This document shows, piece after piece, positions 52,218 to 61,786 of a stretch of 64,000 nt of DNA. The first letter of the stretch is position 1. Every line of letters starts with the position of its first letter. A program made the position numbers and the translations under genes. The notes beneath the pieces were generated by a model. That model did not search any database. It saw only the letters and a program-made list of their open reading frames with translations, and was not told where the DNA came from. This DNA is from Paludibacteraceae bacterium (GTDB lineage: Bacteria; Bacteroidota; Bacteroidia; Bacteroidales; Paludibacteraceae), in assembly GCA_024401475.1 (NCBI GenBank), contig JAKSKZ010000009.1:1-64000 (forward strand), read 5' to 3'.

Positions 52218-53411
52218 ATGAAGAGAATTTTTAAGTATGCCCTCTTCCTCTCTATGGGAATGGCAATGACAGGCGTGATGGCCTCTTGTGATGACGACGA
52301 TGATGACGACGACAATGGAGGAAATTCAGCCTCTATTATTGAGAAGATTGATGCAGAGGACAATTTGGAATACAGCAGTAGCAACAAATCCAATTGGAAT
52401 GCTTATATGAAGATTGTGGCCAACTATTTGAAGGTTGATGCTGCTGATTTGTACAATGACTGGACTGCCTCTTATGAGGGTGGTGATGCCTACTCGGTTA
52501 CATTTGCCAAGGCTGGTCAGCCTAGTTACACGGCAACTTTCAGTTCGGCTTTGGCTGCTACGGAGCAAATCGTAGATGGTTGTTCGGATATTGCCAACGA
52601 GGTCGGTGAGGCCAAGATTGGTGATCCGTTGAATTTGTGGGTGGCTGGAAAATATGCAGATGCTCTTTATGCGGTAGAGTCTTGGTATAGTTGGCACAGC
52701 CGTGTCGATTATAGCAACAACATTGAGAGTGTGAAGAATGCCTACTATGGTTCTCTTGATGGCTCTGTGGCTGAGAATTCCATCAGTGCGCAGATTGCTA
52801 AAGTGGATGCTGAACTTGACAAGAAGGTGAAGACCGCCATTAAGGATGCTATCGACAAGATTTTGGCTATCCCTCAACCGTTTCGTAACCATATTGCTTC
52901 AAGTGAGGCGAAGGCTGCCCAAGAGGCTTGCTCCGATTTGAAGGATGTTTTGGACAAAAGTTTAAAGCCCGCTTTGTCTAAACTTAGCGAGTCTGATTGT
53001 GAGGCAATCAACGAGAACTATGTCAATAATGTGGTACTTCCAACGTACAAGAGTTTGAAGGATGCTAACGAGGAACTTTATAATGACGTGGTTCGCTTTG
53101 CCGACAATTCGGGCGTCTCTTTTGAGACTTTGTGTGAAGATTGGATCAAGAGCCGTACTTATTGGGAGAAGAGCGAGGCCTTCTTGTTCGGTCCTGTTTC
53201 TGATATGGGTATCGACCCTAATATGGATAGTTGGCCGCTTGATCAAAATGCCATCAAGGAGATTTTGGTCAAGGGTGACTTCTCCGACTTGGAGTGGAAC
53301 GGTGAGTTTGACGAGGAGAACGACAACATTGCTGCTGCTCAAAGCATCCGTGGTTTCCACACGTTGGAGTATCTCATCTATAAAGCAGGTCAACCAAGAA
53401 CTATCAAGTAA
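52218..53411 (+). CDS. Imelysin family lipoprotein
   Basis: 397 residues. Signal with lipobox VMASCDDDD followed by an Asp tract. The late motif GFHTLEYLIYKAG matches the GxHxxE signature of imelysin (peptidase M75-like, metal-binding, non-peptidase) proteins. Likely periplasmic iron/haem binding. Next to a di-heme protein and porins, a frequent group in Bacteroidetes. Confidence 0.9.
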   Translation: MKRIFKYALFLSMGMAMTGVMASCDDDDDDDDNGGNSASIIEKIDAEDNLEYSSSNKSNWNAYMKIVANYLKVDAADLYNDWTASYEGGDAYSVTFAKAGQPSYTATFSSALAATEQIVDGCSDIANEVGEAKIGDPLNLWVAGKYADALYAVESWYSWHSRVDYSNNIESVKNAYYGSLDGSVAENSISAQIAKVDAELDKKVKTAIKDAIDKILAIPQPFRNHIASSEAKAAQEACSDLKDVLDKSLKPALSKLSESDCEAINENYVNNVVLPTYKSLKDANEELYNDVVRFADNSGVSFETLCEDWIKSRTYWEKSEAFLFGPVSDMGIDPNMDSWPLDQNAIKEILVKGDFSDLEWNGEFDEENDNIAAAQSIRGFHTLEYLIYKAGQPRTIK

Positions 53412-53456
53412 GACAAATTGAATACTTTCTGAAAGAATTGAACTCCCTTCAATTAG

Positions 53457-53491
53457 GGGAAAGAAATGCTTGCCATTTCTTTCCCCCTTTC
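53457..53491 (+). terminator. Hairpin between imelysin and di-heme genes
   Basis: GGGGAAAGAAATG/CATTTCTTTCCCC, perfect 13-bp stem, loop of 5, then ccttt. A terminator or attenuator inside the operon, lowering downstream expression. Confidence 0.75.
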
Positions 53492-53554
53492 GGTGTATAT
53501 TTCAGAAGGTCGATTGAATTGAATGTAAGATTGAAAAAGTAAAAAAGAAATTAA

Positions 53555-54979
53555 ATGAGTCAGAAATCAAGTGCATATTTCTTGTTGACGGGTCTGATGT
53601 TGATTTTCTCTTCTTGTGATAAGGAGGGCATTACGGAAGGGTATGTCGAGGTGAAGGATGGTTATGCCTTGTCTGCGGGTACTTCGACCATCTATTCCAA
53701 CTCGGCTTATGCCTACGATACGGAGGCTGATTGGATTAGTGGAAGTAACAAAACTCGTTGGAACAGAGGAAATACGCTTTACGATGACGGCCCCCGTGAC
53801 AACGCTGGTCTTGGTCCAGTCTATGCCGGCTATAGTTGTGGCAGTTGCCATAACCGAACGGGTAGATCCATTCCTGCCGCTTGGTCGGATGCTGAAGGTA
53901 GTGGTAAGTATGGCTTCAGTAGTATGTTGGTCTATGTCAGCCGCAAGAACGGAAAGTTTTTTCAAGATTATGGACGTGTCCTTCACGACCAAAGCATCTA
54001 TGGTGTTGAGGCTGAGGGTAAATTGAAGATAACGAAGAACTATCGTAAGTTCCAGTTCCCGGATGGGGAGGATTACGAACTCTGCTGGTTTTCCTATAAA
54101 ATTACGGATTGGTATGCCGACAGCATTGCTCCTGAAGATTTGTTCTGTACGGTTCGCATTCCGCTGCGTCATGTCGGTATGGGACAGATGATGAGCATCG
54201 ATCCTCATGAGATTGAGCAGTTGGCTCTTCGAAGCAACTATCCCGAATATGGCATCAGCGGCAAGTGTAATTACATCACGGAACGTGGTGTCCGTCAGTT
54301 GGGTTTGAGTGGCAACAAGGCACAGCATGCCGACCTTACGGTGGAGTTGGGTTTCAGCAGTGACATGGGCTACACCAATAGTCGCTATCCCGAGGAGATT
54401 TGCCGCGGACAGGCGCAAATCAACCAAGGAAGTATGATGGGCTTGCTGTATGATCGATTGGACGCCACTACGGAGGACATGGAGAATGTGGACCTCTATA
54501 TGCAAGCCAACGGTGTGCCAGCCAGACGTAACGTGAACGATTCGACGGTGATGCGAGGGGAACAGATGTTCTATAAGGCTAAATGTCACCTTTGCCATGT
54601 GACCACCTTGCATACGAAAGTAGGTGGCTCCACCTTGTTGAATGGTACTCGTTTGCCTTGGTTGGGCGGTCAAACCATCCATCCGTATAGCGACTTTTTG
54701 CTCCACGATATGGGCTCGGAAATTTGTGGTGTCGGCTTGAACGACAATTACCAAAGTGGTTTGGCAATGGGCAACGAGTGGAGAACTACTCCGCTTTGGG
54801 GCATCGGTCTGCAGCAGGTGGTCAACGGGCACACCTATTTCTTGCATGACGGTCGTGCTCGCAATTTCGTGGAAGCCATTATGTGGCACGGCGGTGAAGG
54901 CGAGGCCTCTAAAAACATCTTTAAAAATATGAATAAGCGAGACCGAGATGCTCTTGTTAAATTTTTACAATCATTATAA
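53555..54979 (+). CDS. Di-heme oxidoreductase family lipoprotein (DUF1111-like)
   Basis: 474 residues. Lipobox IFSSCDKEG. Two haem c sites: YSCGSCHNRTGRS and KAKCHLCHVTTLH. Late FLHDGRARNFVEAIMWHGGE is typical of the family known as di-haem oxidoreductase, putative peroxidase. Exported, so needs cytochrome c maturation by CcsBA, encoded 3.5 kb downstream. Confidence 0.9.
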   Translation: MSQKSSAYFLLTGLMLIFSSCDKEGITEGYVEVKDGYALSAGTSTIYSNSAYAYDTEADWISGSNKTRWNRGNTLYDDGPRDNAGLGPVYAGYSCGSCHNRTGRSIPAAWSDAEGSGKYGFSSMLVYVSRKNGKFFQDYGRVLHDQSIYGVEAEGKLKITKNYRKFQFPDGEDYELCWFSYKITDWYADSIAPEDLFCTVRIPLRHVGMGQMMSIDPHEIEQLALRSNYPEYGISGKCNYITERGVRQLGLSGNKAQHADLTVELGFSSDMGYTNSRYPEEICRGQAQINQGSMMGLLYDRLDATTEDMENVDLYMQANGVPARRNVNDSTVMRGEQMFYKAKCHLCHVTTLHTKVGGSTLLNGTRLPWLGGQTIHPYSDFLLHDMGSEICGVGLNDNYQSGLAMGNEWRTTPLWGIGLQQVVNGHTYFLHDGRARNFVEAIMWHGGEGEASKNIFKNMNKRDRDALVKFLQSL

Positions 54980-55000
54980 TGGTTTAAATAACAGAAAAGA

Positions 55001-56449
55001 ATGAGAAACTTAGTTATATCATTGGCTATGGCGGCTTGTGTGCCTGCCGTTGCCCAAGACTCAATTCAGTATGTCCCACGTTCGGCGTATGATTCTCTTT
55101 TGAAGCGTGTAGAACTTTTGGAACAAAACGAACTCCATTGCCCAGCAATGCCTCCTCATATAGGAGAGGTGGGGCGTCATCATCATCCTTTTCATAAAAA
55201 ACATCATTATCACGTTGAGAATGTATCTGCTCCAAAAGAAATGGCAGAAGCACCTCGCAGACCTCGTCAAGAGGAGAATGACCGTGATCGTCAAATCATG
55301 GAAGACAATGATTGTGGTGTGATTCCTATTGCGGGGCGTGAAGGTTTCGCCATTCAAAGTAGAGATGGCGGTTTTTCTTTCAAACCCTATATGATGATGC
55401 AGACTACGGCCAATTTTAATTGGTATGACGATGAAGGGTTGGATAAGGCTTATAATCAAGACAATGTGGCTAATTCTGGCTTTGCTGTGCCATACGCAAT
55501 TATTGGTTTTACGGGAAAGGCATTCAATCGTTTGTCGTTCAACGTGAGTATGAATGCAGCAGCGAGTGGTGGAGGCATTCTTCAGCAAGGCTGGATTGAT
55601 GCGAGAGTGTGCAAAGGCTTGCAAATTCGTACGGGTAAGTTCAAAACACCATTCACGCATGCTTATTTGACAATGTTGGGCGGAACGTTGATGCCTAACT
55701 TGCCCTCTTCATTGACTACATCGACTATTATGCCTTATACGTTGAATGCGGTCACGCCTACCATAGGAACGGGCTTTGATTTAGGTGTGGAGTTGCACGG
55801 ACTTTGGGCTCAGCAAAAGGTAGGTTATGAACTTGGTTTGTGGAACGGAACGGGTAGCAGTGTCAATGGAGCAACCAAAACCTTTAGTGATGATTGGCAT
55901 ATTCCTTCGTTGCTCTATGCTGGTCGTCTGTCATTCATGCCTAAGGGCGTAATGCCAAGCACGCAAGGCGACCCAGACCATTTGGATGAGAACAAGATGT
56001 TGTTGGCCGTGTCGGGAGGAATCAATGTGGAGAGTGAGTATGAAAGTACAAACGATAGTCGTTTAGGGGTTGAGGCTGCTTGGTTGTATAAGCGACTCTA
56101 TTTGGCTGGCGAGGCTTATTGGATGCATGTTGGTTTCACCGATAGGCAAAAGATTGACGACGAGTTCGACTATTTGGGCGGCTATGCACAGATTGGTTAC
56201 TTTTTGACTCGTAATTTGCAAGGGGCTTTCCGTTATGACTTCTACAATCGAAACGGCTGGGATGCTAACGGCTTTTTGAATATGCCTGCTGTCGGATTGA
56301 ACTACTTCATTCGCAGTTGTAATTTGAAAATGCAAGGAATGTATCAATACACGGGTCGCACCAATCATGACACGCAGTTGGATCGTGATAACGATGATTT
56401 GGGTGTTGCTACCCATAAGGCAACTCTTCTGTTGCAATATAGTTTCTAA
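55001..56449 (+). CDS. Second outer membrane porin-like protein
   Basis: 482 residues. Signal peptide (NLVISLAMAACVPAVAQ), coiled SAYDSLLKRVELLEQNE as in the porin at 50719, then a His-rich stretch (GEVGRHHHPFHKKHHYHVEN, residues ~50-70) before the barrel. The His cluster could bind a metal, in line with the operon. Ends in a strand with terminal Phe (TLLLQYSF), as required for outer membrane insertion. Confidence 0.82.
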   Translation: MRNLVISLAMAACVPAVAQDSIQYVPRSAYDSLLKRVELLEQNELHCPAMPPHIGEVGRHHHPFHKKHHYHVENVSAPKEMAEAPRRPRQEENDRDRQIMEDNDCGVIPIAGREGFAIQSRDGGFSFKPYMMMQTTANFNWYDDEGLDKAYNQDNVANSGFAVPYAIIGFTGKAFNRLSFNVSMNAAASGGGILQQGWIDARVCKGLQIRTGKFKTPFTHAYLTMLGGTLMPNLPSSLTTSTIMPYTLNAVTPTIGTGFDLGVELHGLWAQQKVGYELGLWNGTGSSVNGATKTFSDDWHIPSLLYAGRLSFMPKGVMPSTQGDPDHLDENKMLLAVSGGINVESEYESTNDSRLGVEAAWLYKRLYLAGEAYWMHVGFTDRQKIDDEFDYLGGYAQIGYFLTRNLQGAFRYDFYNRNGWDANGFLNMPAVGLNYFIRSCNLKMQGMYQYTGRTNHDTQLDRDNDDLGVATHKATLLLQYSF

Positions 56450-56490
56450 GTGACCGAAATCGTGTTTTGACTTTGTATAATGACATTTGT

Positions 56491-57225
56491 ATGATTAACA
56501 GATTTATAACTATATTTTTTGCCCTGACAATGGGTGCTTGCTTGGGTAGTTGTGATGATGGTGATATCTCAGAAGAGATGAATTTCTCGATTGACGAAGG
56601 TTATACCGTGAAACTCAACGGGTCCTTGAATAAATTGGACCAATGGAACTCTTCTCAATATCAAGTGGTTGTGGCTGCATTTGCGGCGCAGGATTCTTAT
56701 CCGCTTTTGGCGAAGGCGATTCCTTCTCAATCTGATTCCTTGAACTTTTTGTTCGATGGCATCAATCCTACATGCGAAACGATTGAATTATGTGTGCTCA
56801 ATCTCATCAATAAGCGTGTGGCGACATTGTCTTCTATTTACGAACGTTCGGAAGATCCAGACCGAAAGTTGAACGATACGATTATCTGCAATTTCAAAGG
56901 AATGGATGTCGGAATGTATTCAACCATTCAGAGCAATATTTTCACCAAGCGGTGCGCCTATTGTCATGGCATGGGCGAGACTCCAGCCGCAGGATTGTAT
57001 TTGACGGAAGGTGATAGTTATGCAAGTTTGGTAAATGTCATTTCTAAAAAGATCGATTCATTGAAGCGCGTCTCTCCTGGTGATGCGGAAAATAGTATGC
57101 TCTACAAGGTTTTAACCGAGTATGGAGAGGAGTGTGGTTGGCACTATGACCATACAAAATTCTTCTATGGTAATTCGATGAGCAATTTGGTGAAAGAGTG
57201 GATCAATAGTGGAGCTCCTCAATGA
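56491..57225 (+). CDS. Single-haem lipoprotein
   Basis: 244 residues from ATG 56491; the TTG frame limit at 56467 is rejected because it would put residues before the signal. Lipobox GACLGSCDDGD. One haem c motif KRCAYCHGMGETPA. The N-terminal ~130 residues form a beta-type domain. Probably an electron-carrying partner of the di-heme protein. Confidence 0.78.
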   Translation: MINRFITIFFALTMGACLGSCDDGDISEEMNFSIDEGYTVKLNGSLNKLDQWNSSQYQVVVAAFAAQDSYPLLAKAIPSQSDSLNFLFDGINPTCETIELCVLNLINKRVATLSSIYERSEDPDRKLNDTIICNFKGMDVGMYSTIQSNIFTKRCAYCHGMGETPAAGLYLTEGDSYASLVNVISKKIDSLKRVSPGDAENSMLYKVLTEYGEECGWHYDHTKFFYGNSMSNLVKEWINSGAPQ

Positions 57226-57297
57226 GAATTTTTTTTCTCTGAATTTTTATAATGATGGATTTTTATAGATGCGTCTATAGATGTCCTTTAAAATAAG

Positions 57298-57305
57298 TAT
57301 CTTCG
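57298..57305 (+). promoter_or_regulatory. -7 box candidate (TATCTTCG)
   Basis: One mismatch to TAnnTTTG, 23 bases before ATG 57329; supports that start over 57281. Confidence 0.4.
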
Positions 57306-57328
57306 CAAATCAAATAAAGAGACAAGTA

Positions 57329-58492
57329 ATGGCTACAAGCATACACAATCTTATCGTAAACGGAAATGAAGTTCAAGCGGAACGATTTGACTTCCAACCT
57401 GCTAATAATGGAGTAGGCGAATGTCATATAATGATTCATTTAACCCAAAAGTCGTTGCCGGCCAAACAACAAATAGCAGATGCGTTTTCGGCCTATTCTC
57501 TTTTGCTGGCCACCGATATGGCAGGTTTCACGCCTGTGTTTCGACGCATTTTCTTAAGTGATGCAGCCAATCAAAACGAAATGGTTAATGAGGAACTCTC
57601 TCAGGAAACAACTCGTGTGGCTACTTCTGTTGTGGAGCAGCCGCCATTGAATGGAACGAAGATTGCGCTGTGGGTCTATTTCTTGGAGAATGTCCAGTCG
57701 AAACTTTTGCCGTCGGGCCTTTATCAAGTTGAGCATGGTGCATATACGCACTATTGGGGAGGCTCTTCAACTTGCAGTACGGGCAACAGCGAAGAACAAA
57801 CTGTTGCTTTGCTCTCTGATTATGCGGAGGAGTTGGCTGTAAATGGCCTTTCGTTGGAGGATGACTGCATCCGAACTTGGTTTTTCGTGCAGAATGTAGA
57901 TGTCAACTATCAAGGCGTAGTGGATGGCCGAAACCGAGTGTTTGATGAACATAATCTGACAAATAAAACGCACTTTATCACTAGCACCGGCATAGGCGGT
58001 CGCAGTGCCGATCATAACGAGTTGGTGCAACTCAATACTTATGCTGTAGGTGGCTTGCAGAATAATCAAATCAGGTTCCTATATGCAAAGGATTATTTGA
58101 ATTCGACCTATGAATATGGGGTCCGTTTCGAACGTGGAACATTGGTCGATTATGGCGACCGCAGGCATATCTTCATTTCTGGAACGGCAAGCATTGGCAA
58201 TAAAGGTAATGTGCTTCATATTGGTGAAATCGATAAGCAGGTGCATCGTATGTGGCAGAACGTGGAGGCTTTGTTGAACGAGGGCGATTGCGATTTTGAA
58301 GACGTGGCTCAGATGTTGGTATATCTTCGTGATCCAGCTGATTTTGACTTGGTCAGAAGAATGTTCGACGAACGTTTCCCGAACACTCCTAAGGTGATTT
58401 TGTTAGCGCCCGTTTGTCGCCCTACGTGGTTGATAGAGATGGAATGTATGGCTGTGAAATCCTCGTATAATAGTCAGTTCGCTGATTTCTAA
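57329..58492 (+). CDS. RidA/YjgF-like C-terminal domain protein
   Basis: 387 residues from ATG 57329. The N-terminal ~240 residues are of a kind related to chorismatase-like folds (inferred from order only); the last ~130 (RRHIFISGTASIGNKGNVLH, EDVAQMLVYLRDPADFD, PKVILLAPVCRPTWLIEMEC) match the RidA/YjgF domain. It sits 24 bases before the cytochrome c assembly gene and is likely co-transcribed; the actual reaction is unknown. Confidence 0.78.
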   Translation: MATSIHNLIVNGNEVQAERFDFQPANNGVGECHIMIHLTQKSLPAKQQIADAFSAYSLLLATDMAGFTPVFRRIFLSDAANQNEMVNEELSQETTRVATSVVEQPPLNGTKIALWVYFLENVQSKLLPSGLYQVEHGAYTHYWGGSSTCSTGNSEEQTVALLSDYAEELAVNGLSLEDDCIRTWFFVQNVDVNYQGVVDGRNRVFDEHNLTNKTHFITSTGIGGRSADHNELVQLNTYAVGGLQNNQIRFLYAKDYLNSTYEYGVRFERGTLVDYGDRRHIFISGTASIGNKGNVLHIGEIDKQVHRMWQNVEALLNEGDCDFEDVAQMLVYLRDPADFDLVRRMFDERFPNTPKVILLAPVCRPTWLIEMECMAVKSSYNSQFADF

Positions 58493-58516
58493 CCCGTTTG
58501 ATGACTTTCGTTTGGA

Positions 58517-60580
58517 ATGAATAAGGTTTTATCTATTCTATTAAGGGTGTCGTGTGCCCTTTTGATTCTTGTTCTGGCTCTTGCCACACTGATAGAGGAT
58601 CAGCAAGGTTCCCTTTGGGTGGAACGATACATCTATGGCCATTGGTGGTTTGTGGCTTTCAACATGATGGTTTTTGCTTTGGCCGCTTACTGGGCTGTCT
58701 GCAATAAAGTCTGGAGAAATTTGGATTTCTTATTGTTTACTATTGCTTTTTCATTTATAGCTGTCGGTGCTCTTTTGACCTATGCGACGGCCGAACGAGG
58801 TTATGCCCATTTGGAGAAAGGTGCTAAGTGTACTGTTTTCGAGGGCAGGGATAGGACAATCCATCAACTTCCGTTTGAAATGGAGTTGGATAGTTTCTGT
58901 GTCCGCTACTATCCAGGCACGGAGGCTCCGATGGATTATGTCAGTTACATGCACGTGAATGGAACAACAGAGGTGGTCTCTATGAATAAGAATTTTGTGA
59001 AGGATGGCTATCGTTTCTGTCAGTCTAGTTTTGATGAGGATGGCGGCAGTTGGTTGAGTGTCAATCACGATCCATACGGAGCCACTACGATGTTTGGGGG
59101 CTATATATTGTTTGCGGTTGCAGGTTTGTTTTCGCTCTTGAATAGAAGCGGGCGCTTCCGTCAGATGATTCAAAACCCTTTGTTGAAAAAAGGCGGAATG
59201 TTGCTTCTCTTGCTCTTCGTTCATCTTCCATTTTCTTTTGGTGGTACTGAGTCGGCCAATATGCAGGCAACTCCTGTCATCTCGAAAGAGAAGGCTTTGG
59301 ACTTGCGACGTAATCAAGTGGTCTATCAAAATAGAATTGTTCCTTTCAATACGGTGGCAATTGATTTCGTGAAAAAGATAGTGGGCACCGACAATTATCA
59401 TGGCCTAATGCCCGAACAGGTGGTGGGAGGTTGGAGCATAGCTCCGGAGATTTGGAGGCATGAAAAGATGATTAAGGTGAAGTCTGACGAGTTGAGGCAG
59501 GCTTTGTGCATGGCGGGCGAATATTGCAGTCTCGCTGATTTGTATGACGAAAATGGCCGTTATCGTTTGCAGTCGTTGTGGCTGCGTGAACAGCAGAATC
59601 GAGATTTGAGCAAGTTGGAGAAGGCTATTGGCGAGGTGGATGAAAAAGTCGGCATCATTCAGATGTTGCTTAGTAATACGTTGACGAAGCCATTGCCTCA
59701 AGACGTTCAACCCTTGAGTGAGGAGAAGGTGAGTGCAGAGTTGCTCTATAATCGGCTACCATTGACGAAGGTTTTGTTTATGCTCAATCTTACGTTAGGT
59801 TTTCTCTCTTGCGGTCTGTTGTTTTATTGTGGCTTGACGCAAAAGAATAGACCGTTGCAGTGGTTGAAAAATGTTTTTAAAACCTTGCCAGTCGTGCTTT
59901 TAGTTATTATGTTGGTGCAGGCTTTCGGTTATGGTTTGAGGTGGTATATTAGTGGTCGTTTGCCACTTAACAATGGATATGAAACTATGCAGTTTTTCTC
60001 ACTTGTCGTGATGATTATTGCTGCGGTTCTATCCAGGCGATACAAATTTGCATTGCCTTTCGGCTTTTTGTTGTCTGGGTTCACTCTTTTGGTGTCGCAT
60101 TTGGGAGAGATGAATCCGCAGATTACGCCATTGATGCCTGTGCTTAATTCGCCATGGCTGAGTGCCCATGTGTCGATGATTATGATGTCGTACGCACTTT
60201 TCGCCTTCATCATGTTGAACAGCCTTTTTGCTTTGGTGTTGATGAACAAAGAGGCAACCCATCAGCAAGTGGAGCAATTGACGTTGATAAATAAAATAAT
60301 GCTCTATCCGTCCACAATCTTTATTGGAGTTGGAATTGCTTTAGGTTCAGTTTGGGCTAATGAGTCGTGGGGCAACTATTGGGGATGGGATTCTAAGGAG
60401 GTTTGGGCATTGATAACCTTTATGGTCTATGGTGTTGCTATTCTTTTCCCTACAACCTCTCTTTTTGAAAATCGTAGATCATTCCATTGGTATATGTTCT
60501 TGGCCTTCTTGACAGTCTTGATGACTTATTTTGGAGTCAATTATTTGTTGGGAGGAATGCATAGTTATGCCAATGCGTAG
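58517..60580 (+). CDS. Cytochrome c biogenesis protein, fused CcsB-CcsA (System II)
   Basis: 687 residues. N-terminal ResB/CcsB-like part (membrane segments, periplasmic domain ~80-260), C-terminal CcsA part with the haem-handling WWD-like motif NESWGNYWGWDSKEVWALI and several His in membrane segments. It moves haem out and joins it to CxxCH apocytochromes. The clients next door are the di-heme and single-haem proteins. No thioredoxin-type partner is seen nearby. Confidence 0.93.
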   Translation: MNKVLSILLRVSCALLILVLALATLIEDQQGSLWVERYIYGHWWFVAFNMMVFALAAYWAVCNKVWRNLDFLLFTIAFSFIAVGALLTYATAERGYAHLEKGAKCTVFEGRDRTIHQLPFEMELDSFCVRYYPGTEAPMDYVSYMHVNGTTEVVSMNKNFVKDGYRFCQSSFDEDGGSWLSVNHDPYGATTMFGGYILFAVAGLFSLLNRSGRFRQMIQNPLLKKGGMLLLLLFVHLPFSFGGTESANMQATPVISKEKALDLRRNQVVYQNRIVPFNTVAIDFVKKIVGTDNYHGLMPEQVVGGWSIAPEIWRHEKMIKVKSDELRQALCMAGEYCSLADLYDENGRYRLQSLWLREQQNRDLSKLEKAIGEVDEKVGIIQMLLSNTLTKPLPQDVQPLSEEKVSAELLYNRLPLTKVLFMLNLTLGFLSCGLLFYCGLTQKNRPLQWLKNVFKTLPVVLLVIMLVQAFGYGLRWYISGRLPLNNGYETMQFFSLVVMIIAAVLSRRYKFALPFGFLLSGFTLLVSHLGEMNPQITPLMPVLNSPWLSAHVSMIMMSYALFAFIMLNSLFALVLMNKEATHQQVEQLTLINKIMLYPSTIFIGVGIALGSVWANESWGNYWGWDSKEVWALITFMVYGVAILFPTTSLFENRRSFHWYMFLAFLTVLMTYFGVNYLLGGMHSYANA

Positions 60581-60875
60581 AGGTCTCTCACTTGATGATG
60601 TCGAACCTTCTGTTTTTATTTGTTAATAAAAGTTAATTCAGTGTATGATTGTGGATTTATTCTACAACATAATTCTTTAGAATAGGTGAAATTTGCAGTG
60701 TAGAAAGAGATTTAAAGATCGCTTTCTCATATTAGAAGATAATTACGGTTTTATTGTGTGATATATTATAAATAAGTTAATGTTAATTGAGACGAAATCT
60801 TTTGTTTTGCTTTGTGTCTAGTTGTTAGAGTTAAAAATTGATTGTTTTAGAAGTTATCTAGCATTACTAGATGTG

Positions 60876-60913
60876 AAAAAGGATTGGAAATCGTTCGGTT
60901 TTCAATCCTTTTT
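60876..60913. terminator. Bidirectional terminator in the 433-base gap after ccsBA
   Basis: AAAAGGATTGGAAA/TTTTCAATCCTTTT with loop tcgttcgg and A/T runs. It lies ~300 bases after the ccsBA stop, so it may end a long 3' UTR or an unannotated small RNA. The rest of 60581-61013 is AT-rich without a gene. Confidence 0.75.
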
Positions 60914-60981
60914 CGTTGGTGACGGCTTCCTTTTAAAACAAAGAGATTCAAAGATGGGCGTTTATCTTTATTTCGTACTTT

Positions 60982-60989
60982 TACATTTG
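60982..60989 (+). promoter_or_regulatory. -7 box candidate (TACATTTG) for ogt
   Basis: Exact TAnnTTTG 24 bases before the ogt ATG. Confidence 0.5.
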
Positions 60990-61013
60990 AATTGAACCTC
61001 AAAAAAAGAGAAT

Positions 61014-61535
61014 ATGACATCAAGATACTATACTCGTTGTGCGTCGCCTTTGGGCGAATTATTGTTGGCAAGTGACGGGACATCCTTGACGGGGCTTTGG
61101 ATGGAAGGACAAAAATATTATCCTGAGATAGACACGAAGGGACGGTTTGATGGTAACTTGCCAGTTTTTGAGGCGACGAGACGTTGGTTGTCGGCTTATT
61201 TCCAAGGGCTGAAGCCTGTGTTAGATATCCCGCTAACATTCGAAGGCACTCCGTTTCGATGCGAGGTATGGAGACTTTTGTGTCAGATTCCCTATGGCGA
61301 GGTGGTGACCTATGGTCAACTGGCTGCACGATTAGCACGGCAACGTGGTGTTCCGAAGATTTCAGCAAGGGCTGTCGGACAGGCGGTAGGTCACAATCCT
61401 ATTTCTATCATCGTGCCATGCCATAGAGTAGTAGGGAGCAACAACCAATTGACGGGATATGCAGGAGGTCTTGAAAGAAAGATGTTTTTGTTGGGGGTGG
61501 AGGGAGACTTCATAAAATCCCCGCTGCAATTCTAA
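61014..61535 (+). CDS. ogt: Methylated-DNA--protein-cysteine methyltransferase
   Basis: 173 residues. Active site IIVPCHRVVGSNNQLTGYAG; helix-turn-helix part PYGEVVTYGQLAARLARQRG. Repairs O6-methylguanine by irreversible transfer to Cys. Ogt-type (no Ada domain). Single gene with its own promoter-like box. Confidence 0.94.
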   Translation: MTSRYYTRCASPLGELLLASDGTSLTGLWMEGQKYYPEIDTKGRFDGNLPVFEATRRWLSAYFQGLKPVLDIPLTFEGTPFRCEVWRLLCQIPYGEVVTYGQLAARLARQRGVPKISARAVGQAVGHNPISIIVPCHRVVGSNNQLTGYAGGLERKMFLLGVEGDFIKSPLQF

Positions 61536-61719
61536 TAAACCAATGTGTGCAAGAGAGCAGTTGTTTCCAGTCAATCTTTTGTGTGATTGTAGTATGGGAA
61601 AATAGGTAGCGTCGTGAAATAATCTATCCTACGGAAAACATGATGATAGCCGAACTGTTTGAATGCAAAATCAGTGCGGAGTTCGATGAATACTCATCTC
61701 CAGTTTTTATATTATACGA

Positions 61720-61767
61720 AGCAGGTGCATCAAAATGTTTTTTTAGGCACATTTCGATACACCTGCT
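61720..61767. other. Long imperfect hairpin between ogt and ispG
   Basis: AGCAGGTGCATCAAAATGT and ACATTTCGATACACCTGCT, 17 of 19 paired. Convergent gene ends; may serve both as terminator, though T-runs are only in the loop. Confidence 0.55.
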
Positions 61768-61786
61768 ATCTCTTATGAGGAAAATT

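Noticed and set aside
53567..54889. 440-codon open frame on the minus strand
   Set aside because: It lies wholly opposite the di-heme oxidoreductase gene, whose CxxCH motifs and lipobox prove the + strand; the product shows no domain.
58751..59401. 216-codon open frame on the minus strand
   Set aside because: Opposite ccsBA; no domain.
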